Shown here piece after piece: positions 51,489 to 61,068 of a stretch of DNA of 64,000 bases. Made by a program: the position numbers and the translations under genes. Under the pieces are notes generated by a model. That model was given only the letters and a program-made list of their open reading frames with translations. It was not told the DNA's origin and made no database searches. Location: the NCBI RefSeq assembly GCF_900109755.1, contig NZ_FOAR01000024.1, positions 1 through 64,000 of the forward strand, given 5' to 3'. Position 1 is the first letter of the stretch. Each line of letters opens with the position of its first letter. Origin of the DNA: Pseudomonas agarici. Its GTDB lineage: Bacteria; Pseudomonadota; Gammaproteobacteria; Pseudomonadales; Pseudomonadaceae.

Positions 51489-53498
51489 CTAGCGCTTTAA
51501 CATGGCGCGGATATCCGCCAACGCGGAGTTGCCGCGAACGGCCTTCACTTCGGTCGGGGTGTCATCGTTGCCTTCCCAGGCCAGATCGTCAGGCGGCAGC
51601 TCATCGAGGAAGCGGCTGGGCGCGCAATCGATGACCTCGCCGTATTGCTTGCGTTTGGCGGCGAAAGTGAAGGCCAGAGTCTGGCGCGCGCGGGTAATCC
51701 CGACGTAGGCCAGGCGCCGCTCTTCCTCGATGGTGTCGGCTTCGATGCTGGAGCGGTGAGGGAGAATCTCCTCCTCCATGCCCATGATGAACACATAGGG
51801 GAACTCCAGTCCCTTGGATGCATGCAGCGTCATCATCTGCACGCCTTCGGCACCGTCTTCCTCTTCCTGCTGGCGTTCGAGCATGTCACGCAGGACCAGC
51901 TTGCCGATGGCGTCCTCGACGGTCATGTCGCCGTCTTCGTCTTTTTCCAGGGTGTTCTTCAGCGCCTCGATCAGGAACCAGACGTTGCCCATCCGGTAAT
52001 CGGCGGCCTTGTCGCTTGAGCTGTTAGTGCGCAGCCAGTTTTCGTAGTCGATGTCCATGACCATGCTGCGCAGGGCCGAAATCGGATCCTCGCCAGCGCA
52101 TTGCTCGCGCACGCGGTCCATGAAGCGCTTGAAGCGTGCCAGGCGGTCGGTGAAGCGATTGTCCAGATGTTCCCCCAGGCCGACTTCGTCGATGGCGCTG
52201 TACATCGAGATCTTGCGCTCGGTGGCGTAGTTGCCGAGCTTTTCCAGGGTGGTCGAGCCGATTTCCCGGCGTGGTACGTTGATGACCCGCAGGAACGCGT
52301 TGTCGTCATCCGGGTTCACAATCAGGCGGAAGTAGGCCATCAGGTCCTTCACTTCCTGGCGTCCGAAAAAGCTGTTGCCGCCGGACAGGCGATAGGGGAT
52401 CTGGTGGTGCTGCAGCTTCAATTCGATCAGCTTGGCCTGGTAGTTGCCGCGATAGAGAATGGCGAAATCGCTGTAGGGACGATCGGTGCGTAGGTGCAGG
52501 CTGAGGATTTCCATGGCCACGCGCTCGGCTTCGGCGTCCTCGTTGCGGCAGCGGATCACGCGGATCTCATCGCCGTGCCCCATCTCGCTCCACAGTTGTT
52601 TTTCGAACGCGTGGGGGTTGTTCGAGATCAATACGTTGGCGCAACGCAGGATGCGGCTGGTGGAGCGGTAGTTCTGCTCGAGCATCACCACTTTCAGGGA
52701 GGGATAGTCGTCCTTGAGCAGCATCAGGTTTTCCGGGCGCGCGCCTCGCCAGGCATAGATCGATTGGTCGTCGTCGCCCACCACAGTGAACTGGTTGCGT
52801 GTGCCAATCAGCATTTTCACCAACAGGTATTGGCTAGCGTTGGTGTCCTGGTATTCGTCCACCAGCAGGTAGCGGACCTTGTTCTGCCACTTTTCGAGAA
52901 TGTCGGCATGTTCCTCGAACAGTTTCACTGGCAGCAGGATCAGGTCGTCGAAGTCCACCGCGTTGAACGCCTTGAGCGTGCGCTGGTAATGGGTGTAGAC
53001 GATGGCGGCGGTTTGCTCCTTGGGATTGCGTGCGTTTTCCAGGGCCTGGGGCGGCAGGATCAGGTCGTTCTTCCACGCGCCGATCATGTTCTTGATTTCG
53101 TCGACGCCGTCGTCGCCCGAGTATTCCTTTTGCATGATGTCGGTCATCAGGGCCTTGACGTCGGCTTCGTCGAAAATCGAGAAACCCGGTTTGTAGCCCA
53201 GCCGCGTATGTTCCTTGCGGATGATGTTCAACCCCAAGTTGTGAAAGGTCGAGACCGTCAGGCCGCGGCCTTCGCCGCCCTTGAGCAGCGTGCCGACGCG
53301 TTCCTTCATTTCCCGCGCTGCCTTGTTGGTAAAGGTCATGGCGACGATGTACTGAGCGCGGATGCCGCAATTTTGGATCAGGTGGGCGATCTTGCGGGTG
53401 ATCACGCTGGTCTTGCCGGAACCGGCACCGGCGAGCACCAAAAGAGGGCCGCCGACGTAGTTCACGGCTTCTTGCTGCCGGGGGTTGAGTCGGGACAT
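51489..53498 (-). CDS. rep: ATP-dependent DNA helicase Rep
   Basis: 669 residues, the normal length for Rep (UvrD/Rep superfamily 1A). It unwinds DNA 3' to 5' and clears proteins ahead of the replisome. Motifs: LVLAGAGSGKTSVITRK (Walker A), VAMTFTNKAAREM, LVDEYQDTNASQYLLV (Walker B), VVGDDDQSIYAWRGARP, LEQNYRSTSRIL, and MTLHASKGLEFPYVFI. The C terminus is acidic then basic (DDLAWEGNDDTPTEV). Normal family features throughout. Confidence 0.97.
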   Translation of the reverse strand: MSRLNPRQQEAVNYVGGPLLVLAGAGSGKTSVITRKIAHLIQNCGIRAQYIVAMTFTNKAAREMKERVGTLLKGGEGRGLTVSTFHNLGLNIIRKEHTRLGYKPGFSIFDEADVKALMTDIMQKEYSGDDGVDEIKNMIGAWKNDLILPPQALENARNPKEQTAAIVYTHYQRTLKAFNAVDFDDLILLPVKLFEEHADILEKWQNKVRYLLVDEYQDTNASQYLLVKMLIGTRNQFTVVGDDDQSIYAWRGARPENLMLLKDDYPSLKVVMLEQNYRSTSRILRCANVLISNNPHAFEKQLWSEMGHGDEIRVIRCRNEDAEAERVAMEILSLHLRTDRPYSDFAILYRGNYQAKLIELKLQHHQIPYRLSGGNSFFGRQEVKDLMAYFRLIVNPDDDNAFLRVINVPRREIGSTTLEKLGNYATERKISMYSAIDEVGLGEHLDNRFTDRLARFKRFMDRVREQCAGEDPISALRSMVMDIDYENWLRTNSSSDKAADYRMGNVWFLIEALKNTLEKDEDGDMTVEDAIGKLVLRDMLERQQEEEDGAEGVQMMTLHASKGLEFPYVFIMGMEEEILPHRSSIEADTIEEERRLAYVGITRARQTLAFTFAAKRKQYGEVIDCAPSRFLDELPPDDLAWEGNDDTPTEVKAVRGNSALADIRAMLKR

Positions 53499-53765
53499 GG
53501 CGAAGTCAGTAGTCTGTTACGAGAAAGGGCAGGCATTTTAGCAGGCTGGACAGATTCTGCCGCGACTCTCCGACACGGCGACCTACCACGCGATCTAAAT
53601 TTGCCGGTTTTGTTAGTTTCCCGCAGGATGCACGAAGAATTTAAGGCTATTGTGCAAGTTTGCACGGTACAAAGAAGCAGTTGAGAATCAACTGTGTTTG
53701 TAGTCACTGCGCGGCGCGTCATAATGCCTTTCGCCACTATTTTTTGCAGAGTCTAGGGAGCTAGC

Positions 53766-55436
53766 TTGTCCGAGCCTGTCGAACCCTTGCGTTTGCTGCT
53801 TCTGACCGAAGATCCGATGTGGGCGGCGTTGTTGCGCGAGTGTCTCGCTCCGATGGGCGATGCAGTCGTATTGGTCACTGCGACATCCTGGGAGCGGGTC
53901 AGCAGCCTCTTCGAAGACCAATGCCCGACGATATTGCTGAGTGTACCCGGTCTGCAGCCGGCGCCGGGGCGCTGCAGCCTGCCGACGGTGCTGTTGCTCG
54001 ACAGTGAGCCGGACGTAGCGCCGCTGGGTGTCAGTGACTGGCTGGTTCGCGCGGACCTGGACGCCTCGACTCTGCGTCGCTGCCTGCGTTATGTGCATGA
54101 GCGTGGGGTGCTGGAAAACACCCTGCAACGTCTCGCCGAACAAGACCCGCTGACCGGCATCGCCAATCGCCAGGGATTCCAGACCCTGCTGACGGCACGC
54201 CTGGCCGAGAATGAAGGGCGCGGCCTGGCCCTTGGGCACCTCGACCTGGACAACTTCCGCCATGCCAACGATGCGCTGGGCCACCAGGCCGGTGATCGGC
54301 TGATCCTGCAAGTGGTCGCACGCCTCAAGAGTCAGCTCGAAGCCGGCGATCAGTTGGCTCGCCTGGGCAGTGACGAGTTCGCTTTGTTGATCGATACCCG
54401 CCGGGCGCCGCAGCGGGCCGAGTGGATGGCCGAGCGGATCATCGAAGTGATGGCCGAACCCTACTGGGTCGATGGCGAAAGCCTGCTGATCGGTTGCAGC
54501 CTGGGCATCGCCCACGCCCGTGCCAGAGCCGGTGCCGACCCACTGATGTGGCACGCGCACATTGCCATGCAACAGGCTAAAAGTACCCAGGGCTGCACCT
54601 TCCATATCTTCAACGAGCTCATCAATCGCAATGCCCGCAGCCTCGCCGACCTTGAAAGCGAGCTGCGCCGGGCATTGCGCCGTGACGAACTGGAGTTGCA
54701 CTACCAGCCCCGCCTGGATTTGAGTAGCGGGCAGATCGTTGGCCTCGAAGCCCTGGTGCGCTGGCGACACGGCGAGCGCGGGCTGTTGGCGCCCAGCGAG
54801 TTCGTGCCGCTGGCCGAGCAGAGTGGGCTGATCGTGCCACTGGGCTACTGGGTGATTTCCCGGGCCCTGCGAGATATGCAGGACTTGCGCGAGCGTGGGT
54901 CGAGGCCGTTGCACATGGCGGTCAACCTGTCTTTCCGGCAGTTCCAGGATAGTCAATTGCTGTCGACCTTGAGTCGGCTGATTGCCGAGCGCGGCGTCGA
55001 GGCGCAATGGCTGGAATTCGAACTCACCGAAACCGCAGTCATGCGTCGCAGCGATTTGGTCAAGCAGACCATGGATGCCCTGGGACGGCTGGGGGTGCGT
55101 TTTTCTCTGGATGACTTCGGCACCGGTTTCTCCTCTTTTGTGCACCTCAACAGCTTGCCGATTGCTTTGCTCAAGGTTGACAAGAGTTTCGTCGGTGGCA
55201 TGGAGTTGCGCGAAGAGAACCGCAAGCTGGTCCACGCCATGATCAACCTGGCCCACAATCTCAAGCTGGAAGTCGTGGCCGAAGGTGTCGAAACGCCGGA
55301 GCAACTGGCGCTGTTGCGCGGTTTTGGCTGCGATCAGGCCCAGGGTTACCTGATCAGCAGACCGCTGCCGCTGGTGGAACTGGTCGAGTACCTGGCGCTC
55401 GGTGCCAGCCGGCAGGGTGCGCGGGAGATCTGTTGA
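53766..55436 (+). CDS. Degenerate REC - GGDEF - EAL cyclic-di-GMP protein
   Basis: 556 residues from a TTG start behind AGGGAG. Residues ~1-115 resemble a receiver domain but the phospho-acceptor is missing (TILLSVPGLQ where an aspartate is expected). The GGDEF domain (about 120-290) reads LARLGSDEFALL at the signature, so the first glycine pair is altered; it may be inactive or GTP-sensing. The EAL domain (about 300-555) keeps GLEALVRWRHG, the FELTETAVM, DDFGTGFSSF and KVDKSFV motifs, and so is probably an active c-di-GMP phosphodiesterase. Weak start codon. Convergent with the MATE gene across 20 bp. Confidence 0.88.
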   Translation: MSEPVEPLRLLLLTEDPMWAALLRECLAPMGDAVVLVTATSWERVSSLFEDQCPTILLSVPGLQPAPGRCSLPTVLLLDSEPDVAPLGVSDWLVRADLDASTLRRCLRYVHERGVLENTLQRLAEQDPLTGIANRQGFQTLLTARLAENEGRGLALGHLDLDNFRHANDALGHQAGDRLILQVVARLKSQLEAGDQLARLGSDEFALLIDTRRAPQRAEWMAERIIEVMAEPYWVDGESLLIGCSLGIAHARARAGADPLMWHAHIAMQQAKSTQGCTFHIFNELINRNARSLADLESELRRALRRDELELHYQPRLDLSSGQIVGLEALVRWRHGERGLLAPSEFVPLAEQSGLIVPLGYWVISRALRDMQDLRERGSRPLHMAVNLSFRQFQDSQLLSTLSRLIAERGVEAQWLEFELTETAVMRRSDLVKQTMDALGRLGVRFSLDDFGTGFSSFVHLNSLPIALLKVDKSFVGGMELREENRKLVHAMINLAHNLKLEVVAEGVETPEQLALLRGFGCDQAQGYLISRPLPLVELVEYLALGASRQGAREIC

Positions 55437-55456
55437 GCCCTCAGGAGCCGGCATTC

Positions 55457-56863
55457 CTACGACGGTCGTGGTGTTTTCAGATCGAACTCACGGCGCTGAT
55501 CACTACGCTCAAGCATCCGCTGCATGCGCCATTCAAACGCCAGGGTCAGGCTCACTGCCGCGAACGCCAGCCCCAGGGCCAGGCCCCACCAGACCCCGGT
55601 GGGTCCCCAGCCGATATTGAACGCCAGCAACCACGCTGCCGGTGCGCCAATCAGCCAGTAGCAGCCGAGCCCGACGAGGAAGGTCGTCTTGGCATCCTTG
55701 AGCCCACGAATCGCGCCCATGGCGATGGTCTGGGTGCCGTCGAACAGCTCGAACCAGGCAGCTACGGCCAGCAGGCTGACGGCTAGCTCGATCACCGGGC
55801 GGAACGCCGGGTCATTGTGGTCCAGGAACAATCCGATCAGTTGATGCGGTACGAGCCAGAAGAGCATGGCGAAGGCCAGCATGGTTACCGCGCCGAAGGT
55901 GATACCGACCCGCCCCGCGCGCCGCGCATCCAATAGTTGCCCAGCCCCGTAGTGCTGGCCGATGCGCAGGGTGATGGCATAGGAAATCCCTGCCGGAATC
56001 ATGAACGCCACCGAGACGATCTGCAGGGCAATCTGGTGGGCCGCCAACTGGGTGCTGCCCATAGTGCCCATGCACAGTGCGGCGAAGGCGAACAGGCCGA
56101 CCTCCACCGCGTAGGTACCGCCGATGGGCAAGCCCAGTCGCCAGAGCTCGCGCAGGTAGTGCCGGTTCGGCCGTAACAGACCGCGGCGCAGGGGATAGTC
56201 GCGATACGCGGCATGCCGCTTGATATGCCAGGCCAGGGCCAGGGCCATGCAGTTGGCGACGATGGCGGTGACCAGACCGATACCGGTCAACCCTAGCCGG
56301 GGCAGGCCGAACATCCCGGTGATGAATGCATAGTTGAGCGCAAAATTGGCCACGGTACCGCACAGGCTGATCACCATTACCGGAGTGGCGCGTCCCAGGG
56401 CGCTGGTAAAGCCGCGCAGGGCCATGAAGCTCAGGTAGCCAGGCAGGGCAAACGGCAGTGCGAGCAGGAATTGGCCGGCTGCCTGCACGTTGCTCGGCGT
56501 CTGGCCGAACAGCAGCAGGACCGGCTTGAGGTTCCACAGCAGTAGGCCGGCGCCCAGCGCCATGATCCAGGCCAACCAGAGCCCGGCCTGGGTCAACCGG
56601 GTGGCGCCCTCGACATCGCCGGCACCGTGACGAATGGCCACCAGGGTGCCGACCGCAGCAATCACGCCGAGGCAGAAAATCGACACGAACGAATAACTCG
56701 CTGCGCCCAGGCCGCCTCCGGCCAGAGCCTCGGGGCTTAGGCGGGCCATCATCAGGGTGTCGGTCAGCACCATCAACATGTGCGCCAACTGCGAAGCGAT
56801 CAACGGCCCCGACAGCCGCAGGATGGCCCGGAGTTCGGTACGTGCTGGATGCTGCATGATCAT
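55457..56863 (-). CDS. MATE-family multidrug/sodium antiporter (NorM-like)
   Basis: 468 residues from the ATG at 56863; a second ATG two codons later (56857) and a TTG three codons earlier are also possible starts. Twelve predicted membrane segments in two MatE repeats: LSGPLIASQLAHMLMVLTDT in the first and SLLAVAAWFELFDGTQTIAMG in the second. Members export cationic drugs, DNA-damaging dyes and toxic metabolites using Na+ or H+ gradients. Substrate unknown. Monocistronic. Confidence 0.88.
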   Translation of the reverse strand: MIMQHPARTELRAILRLSGPLIASQLAHMLMVLTDTLMMARLSPEALAGGGLGAASYSFVSIFCLGVIAAVGTLVAIRHGAGDVEGATRLTQAGLWLAWIMALGAGLLLWNLKPVLLLFGQTPSNVQAAGQFLLALPFALPGYLSFMALRGFTSALGRATPVMVISLCGTVANFALNYAFITGMFGLPRLGLTGIGLVTAIVANCMALALAWHIKRHAAYRDYPLRRGLLRPNRHYLRELWRLGLPIGGTYAVEVGLFAFAALCMGTMGSTQLAAHQIALQIVSVAFMIPAGISYAITLRIGQHYGAGQLLDARRAGRVGITFGAVTMLAFAMLFWLVPHQLIGLFLDHNDPAFRPVIELAVSLLAVAAWFELFDGTQTIAMGAIRGLKDAKTTFLVGLGCYWLIGAPAAWLLAFNIGWGPTGVWWGLALGLAFAAVSLTLAFEWRMQRMLERSDQRREFDLKTPRPS

Positions 56864-56883
56864 CAGACTCAAAAAGTGACAGG

Positions 56884-57047
56884 CTAGTGGCCTGTACGGT
56901 CAGTTCGTTAGCTCAAGTTCTAGTGCCAGAAGTCCATGGTCAAGGCGCTGTGACGAGTCATAGCCGGCCATGGCGAGGAACAGCTACGTCGGCCAGGGAC
57001 TTGTGGCGCCGAAATTGACTCACAGAGCTCACCACACAGACCACTAG
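56884..57047. repeat. Palindromic intergenic repeat, copy 1 (long form)
   Basis: Left arm 56884-56928 begins CTAGTGGCCTGTACGGTCAG. Right arm 57004-57047 ends in ACCACACAGACCACTAG. The arms are largely complementary, including a TGGCGCC/TAGTGCCA inner end, over about 40 bp. The 75-base centre is not shared with copy 2. Both ends are CTAG. It lies upstream of the MATE gene, where it occupies part of a 600-bp gap. Confidence 0.8.
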
Positions 57048-57472
57048 GGAAAGGATTGATTCTCGGCGCCTGCGAGGATTTGCACAAAGGAGTAAAACTC
57101 ATGTGGGTGCCTTTTTTGTAAGTTTTTCGCTGTTTTGCCATCGCCAGCCTCACCAGCTTTCGAGGCCCAGGCGCGACGCCGTTCGTTCGCGCTGCAAAAA
57201 AAGCCGATCAGCCGGAGCGCGGCCAACGGGCATCTCCCGTCGCAGTGAGGGATCGGCTGGCTGTTTTCCGTGCGGATTTTCCTCATCGAAATGGCTCGTC
57301 AGTCCGGGATTTGTGCGATATCCATCGAGTTTACTCAAGTATCGCTGCGGGCCGCCGAATCTACCCATATGGAGCTTTTGTTCAGAAAGTCTCATTTAGG
57401 ATTCTTTTTAGAATTATTACCGGGTAGCGCCATGGGATCAGGGTGATCCGACCGCTCGGCTAGGAGCTGTTC
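57048..57472. other. Rest of the gap upstream of the chemoreceptor gene
   Basis: 425 bp without a gene. There is an 8-bp inverted pair AGCCGATC (near 57201) / GATCGGCT (near 57250) with a 40-base loop, and an AT-rich patch near 57390-57420 just before the chemoreceptor gene. A flagellar sigma-28 promoter would be expected for a chemoreceptor, but I could not find a good TAAA-N15-GCCGATAA match. Nothing else is supported. Confidence 0.4.
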
Positions 57473-59449
57473 ATGTCTCAACCCCGTGCTCGAATCGCCA
57501 CGCAACTGGGTCTGGCGCTTGCTGCTATCCTGGCAGTGGTCATCAGTGGCAGTACTGTTTTCGCTCTGCGCTCGCTGGACTCCGCTAACCTCGACACCCG
57601 TGAAGAGCACCTAGCCAGCGAGGCGCGCCTGCTGGCCGAGCAGTTGACCACCTTCCACGACACCTTGCGCGAAAGCACTCAGCGTTTGAGCGGATTGTTC
57701 GAAAAACGCTTCAGTAGTGGTCTGAAGGTGCGACCCGAAGCTTCAGTGGCTGTTGCCGGTACCCTGGCTCCCGGGTTGTACCTGGGCGATCATCTGCTCA
57801 ACAACGATTTCAGTGAAGTCGACGAGTTCAAGCAGATGTCCGCCGGCGTCGCGACCTTGTTCGTGCGCAGTGGCGACGATTTTATTCGGGTCAGCACCTC
57901 CCTGACCAAACAAGACGGCAGCCGCGCTATCGGCACCTTGCTCGATCACCAGCACCCAGCCTACGCCAAACTCATGGCCGGTCAGAGTTATGTGGGGCGC
58001 GCCTTGTTGTTCGATCGGTCCTACATGACCCAATACACCCCGGTGCGTGACAGTGCTGGCAAGGTGTTTGCAGTATTGTTTGTTGGCTTCGACTACACCG
58101 ATGCGCAGAATGCCCAGTTCGACAACCTCAAGCGTTTTCGGATCGGCACCACCGGCTCCCTGTCGTTGCTCGACGAGCAGAAACACTGGCTGGTGCCGCC
58201 GGCGGGGGTAAAGGATCTCGACCAGGCGGTACCGGTGATCATCGACCTGGCCAAACAGCCGGGCCACGGTCGTTTCTGGAGCGACAAAGGCAATGATCTC
58301 TATAGTGTGACAGTATCATTCGAAGGTGGACCTTGGACGGTGGTGGCAAGCATGCCCAAGGCCGAGATTCGCCAAGTGACCTGGAGTGTCGGTATTCGTC
58401 TGGTGCTGAGCAGCGTACTCGCGATGTTGTTGGCGGTCGGTGCGACGGTGTGGCTATTGCGTGGCAAGCTGCAACCGCTGAGGGACCTGGTGCGCCAGGT
58501 ACAGGCCTTGGGTGCGGGTGACCTGAACGTAAGGTCGAATGTCTCGAGTCATGACGAAATCGGCCAATTGGCCGGCAGCTTCAACCAGATGGGGCAGGCG
58601 CTTTCGACCATGGTCGAGCACATCCGCAAGGCGGCCGGCGAGGTCAACAGTCGCGCCAAGACGTTGTCCGGCCTATCCGGCGAGGCCTATGAGGGAATGG
58701 AGCAGCAGTCCGGTGAAATCACCAGCATGGCGGGTGCGGTTGAGGAGTTCAGCGCGACTTCGCTGAACATCGCCGACAATATGGGCAATACCGAGCGCCT
58801 GGCTCTTGAAAATGCCCAGCAGACGCGGATCGGTCGGACCTCTATGGAGCAAGCGTCATCCTCCCTGGAGCAGATCGCGGCGGCGCTCAACGGCACCGCG
58901 ACAGTGATCAATACGCTGGGGCAGCGCTCCCAGGAAATCGGCGGCATTGTCGGGGTGATCACCTCGATTGCCGATCAGACCAACCTGTTGGCGTTGAACG
59001 CCGCCATCGAAGCGGCCCGTGCCGGCGAGCAGGGGCGCGGTTTTGCCGTGGTAGCAGATGAAGTGCGCAGTCTGGCGGGCCGTACCCGCGAGGCGACTGC
59101 CGAGATTTCCGGGATGATCCACAGCATCCAGCAGGAGACCAGCCACGCTATCCTGACTATGGAGCAGGGCAATGCGCTGATGCAGGAAGGTCTGTCGCGT
59201 AATGCCAACGTTGCCTCGGCGCTGGCGCGGATCGACGAACAGAGCCGCTCGGCAGGCCAGCAGTTCGCCGCCGTCACCAGCGCCACGCAGGAGCAGAGCA
59301 GCACTGCGACCCTACTCAGCAGCAACCTGCAAAGCATCGCGCGGGCCAACATCGAACAGCGCGAAGCGGTCTCCAACCTTGCGTTGACCGCTAAGGAACT
59401 GGAACGCCTGGCGGCCGACTTGCACCGGGAGGTTGATCGGTTTTGCTGA
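57473..59449 (+). CDS. Methyl-accepting chemotaxis protein with Cache-type sensor
   Basis: 658 residues, ATG with GGAGCTG-type site. First membrane helix at about 9-30 (ATQLGLALAAILAVVISGST). The periplasmic region ~35-310 looks like a Cache3-Cache2 sensor (FIRVSTSLTKQDGSRAIGT, GRALLFDRSYMTQYTPVR, FVGFDYTD, VTVSFEGGPWTVVASMP). Second membrane helix near 315-338, then HAMP (LVRQVQALGAGDLNVRSNV) and a long cytoplasmic signalling hairpin with DQTNLLALNAAIEAARAGEQ. No C-terminal CheR-docking pentapeptide is visible. Ligand unknown; small organic acids are common for this sensor class. Confidence 0.92.
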   Translation: MSQPRARIATQLGLALAAILAVVISGSTVFALRSLDSANLDTREEHLASEARLLAEQLTTFHDTLRESTQRLSGLFEKRFSSGLKVRPEASVAVAGTLAPGLYLGDHLLNNDFSEVDEFKQMSAGVATLFVRSGDDFIRVSTSLTKQDGSRAIGTLLDHQHPAYAKLMAGQSYVGRALLFDRSYMTQYTPVRDSAGKVFAVLFVGFDYTDAQNAQFDNLKRFRIGTTGSLSLLDEQKHWLVPPAGVKDLDQAVPVIIDLAKQPGHGRFWSDKGNDLYSVTVSFEGGPWTVVASMPKAEIRQVTWSVGIRLVLSSVLAMLLAVGATVWLLRGKLQPLRDLVRQVQALGAGDLNVRSNVSSHDEIGQLAGSFNQMGQALSTMVEHIRKAAGEVNSRAKTLSGLSGEAYEGMEQQSGEITSMAGAVEEFSATSLNIADNMGNTERLALENAQQTRIGRTSMEQASSSLEQIAAALNGTATVINTLGQRSQEIGGIVGVITSIADQTNLLALNAAIEAARAGEQGRGFAVVADEVRSLAGRTREATAEISGMIHSIQQETSHAILTMEQGNALMQEGLSRNANVASALARIDEQSRSAGQQFAAVTSATQEQSSTATLLSSNLQSIARANIEQREAVSNLALTAKELERLAADLHREVDRFC

Positions 59450-59486
59450 CTGGGCGAACGCGGCCTATCGGACAGCGCGACATCAA

Positions 59487-59582
59487 TTAGTGACCTGTAC
59501 GGTGAGTTCGTTGGCGCAAGTTTGGAGGCCAGGGGCGGTGGCGCCGACATTGACTGATAGAACTAACCACACAGGCCACTAG
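59487..59582. repeat. Palindromic intergenic repeat, copy 2 (short form)
   Basis: Left arm 59487-59531 begins TTAGTGACCTGTACGGTGAG; right arm 59539-59582 ends ACCACACAGGCCACTAG. Only 7 bases separate the arms, so the whole element could fold into one long hairpin. It matches copy 1 in both arms and lacks the 75-base centre. The right arm runs into the 3' end of comM and supplies its final codons and stop. Confidence 0.85.
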
Positions 59583-61068
59583 CACTGGGCCGATATTGCA
59601 ACGCCTCGGCCAGATGATCACGGCTGATGGTTTCCAACTGTTCCAGATCCGCCAGGGTCCGGGCGACTTTCAGCAATCGATGCGCCGCCCGCAGCGACAG
59701 GGTCAATCGCTCGCAGGCGGTTTCTAGCCAGTTTTCATCGGCGGTGGATAACGTGCAGTGCTCTCGCAGACTCTGCAAATTAAGAAAGGCATTGGCGCAG
59801 CCCTGGCGCTGTTGCTGGCGCTGACGGGCTTGTGCCACCCGTATCGCAGCTTTGGCGGTATTGTTTCCCGGCTCCCTGGCAGGGCTCAATGCCGTGGCTT
59901 CGCGGGCCACGGTCAGGTGCAGATCGATGCGATCCAACAGAGGCCCGGACAGCTTGTTGCGATAGCGCTGGATCTGTTCCGGTGTGCAGCGACAGCGGTT
60001 GGCGGGATCGCCAAGATAGCCACAGGGACAGGGATTCATCGCCGCCACCAGTTGGAAGCGGGCCGGGAACCGCACGCGGTCGCGGGCTCGGGAAATAACG
60101 ATCTGGCCCGACTCCAACGGCTCGCGCAAAACCTCCAGCACTTTGCGGTCGAACTCCGGCAGTTCGTCGAGAAACAGCACGCCGTGATGGGCGAGGGTGA
60201 TCTCACCGGGCTGTGGCCTGGAACCGCCGCCCACCAGCGCCGGGCCGGAGGCCGAATGATGGGGCTGGCGAAACGGTCGCTGCGGCCAACTGCTTAATGG
60301 CACATGGCTGGCCACCGACTGGATCGCCGCCACTTCCAGCGCTTCCTGTTCATCCAGTGGCGGTAACAGGCCGGGCAGACGGCTTGCCAGCAGCGTCTTG
60401 CCGGTGCCGGGCGGACCGCTGAATAACAAATTGTGAGCGCCGGCTGCGGCGATCAGCAGGGCACGTTTGGCGGCGAGTTGGCCCTGCACTTCGCTCAGGT
60501 CCGGATAGGGTTTGCCCAGGTGCAACAGACCATCGGATTCGAAGGGCTGGATCGGTGCATGTCCGTTGAGGTGGGCAACCAGTTGCAGCAGGTGATCGAC
60601 GGCAATCACCGTTAAGCCCGAGGCCAGCGAAGCCTCTTCGGCATTGGCCTGCGGTACCACCAGCGTGCGTCCGGCGGCGCGGGCGGCCAATGCAGCCGGT
60701 AGCACGCCGCGCACCGGGCGGATGGCACCGGACAAGGCCAGCTCGCCCAGGCACTCCAGATGGTCCAGCGTCAGGGCCGGCACCTGCGCACTGGCGGCGA
60801 GGATGCCGAGGGCAATTGCCAGATCAAAGCGCCCTCCGTCCTTGGGCAAGTCCGCGGGGGCAAGGTTGAGGGTGATGCGTCGGGCTGGAAAGTCGAGGGC
60901 CGAATTGAGGATCGCGCTGCGAACCCGGTCCTTGCTTTCCTTCACGGCGGTTTCGGGTAAACCGACCAGGGTGAGTGTCGGTAGGCCGTTGGCCATGTGG
61001 GTTTCCACGGTAACGGCGGGGGCTTCGACGCCCACCTGGGCGCGAGTGTGGACGATAGCCAGGGACAT
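59563..61068 (-). CDS. comM: ComM/YifB-family Mg-chelatase-like AAA+ ATPase
   Basis: 501 residues from the ATG at 61068 (MSLAIVHTRAQVGVEAP), with AAGGAAAG upstream; the frame is open 54 codons further but that part is not conserved. N-terminal ChlI-like domain (THMANGLPTLTLVGLPETAVKES), Walker A GPPGTGKTLLASRLPGLLPPL, Walker B FLDELPEFDRKVLEVLREP, and a cysteine-rich C-x8-C-type insert (MNPCPCGYLGDPANRCRC). ComM is a branch-migration helicase needed for natural transformation of divergent DNA in Vibrio and Acinetobacter. The last residues SGLCG are encoded by the repeat at 59487. Confidence 0.93.
   Translation of the reverse strand: MSLAIVHTRAQVGVEAPAVTVETHMANGLPTLTLVGLPETAVKESKDRVRSAILNSALDFPARRITLNLAPADLPKDGGRFDLAIALGILAASAQVPALTLDHLECLGELALSGAIRPVRGVLPAALAARAAGRTLVVPQANAEEASLASGLTVIAVDHLLQLVAHLNGHAPIQPFESDGLLHLGKPYPDLSEVQGQLAAKRALLIAAAGAHNLLFSGPPGTGKTLLASRLPGLLPPLDEQEALEVAAIQSVASHVPLSSWPQRPFRQPHHSASGPALVGGGSRPQPGEITLAHHGVLFLDELPEFDRKVLEVLREPLESGQIVISRARDRVRFPARFQLVAAMNPCPCGYLGDPANRCRCTPEQIQRYRNKLSGPLLDRIDLHLTVAREATALSPAREPGNNTAKAAIRVAQARQRQQQRQGCANAFLNLQSLREHCTLSTADENWLETACERLTLSLRAAHRLLKVARTLADLEQLETISRDHLAEALQYRPSASGLCG

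Noticed and set aside
57048..57472. Flagellar sigma-28 promoter for the chemoreceptor
   Set aside because: No TAAA-N15-GCCGATAA-like pair could be found at a sensible distance.
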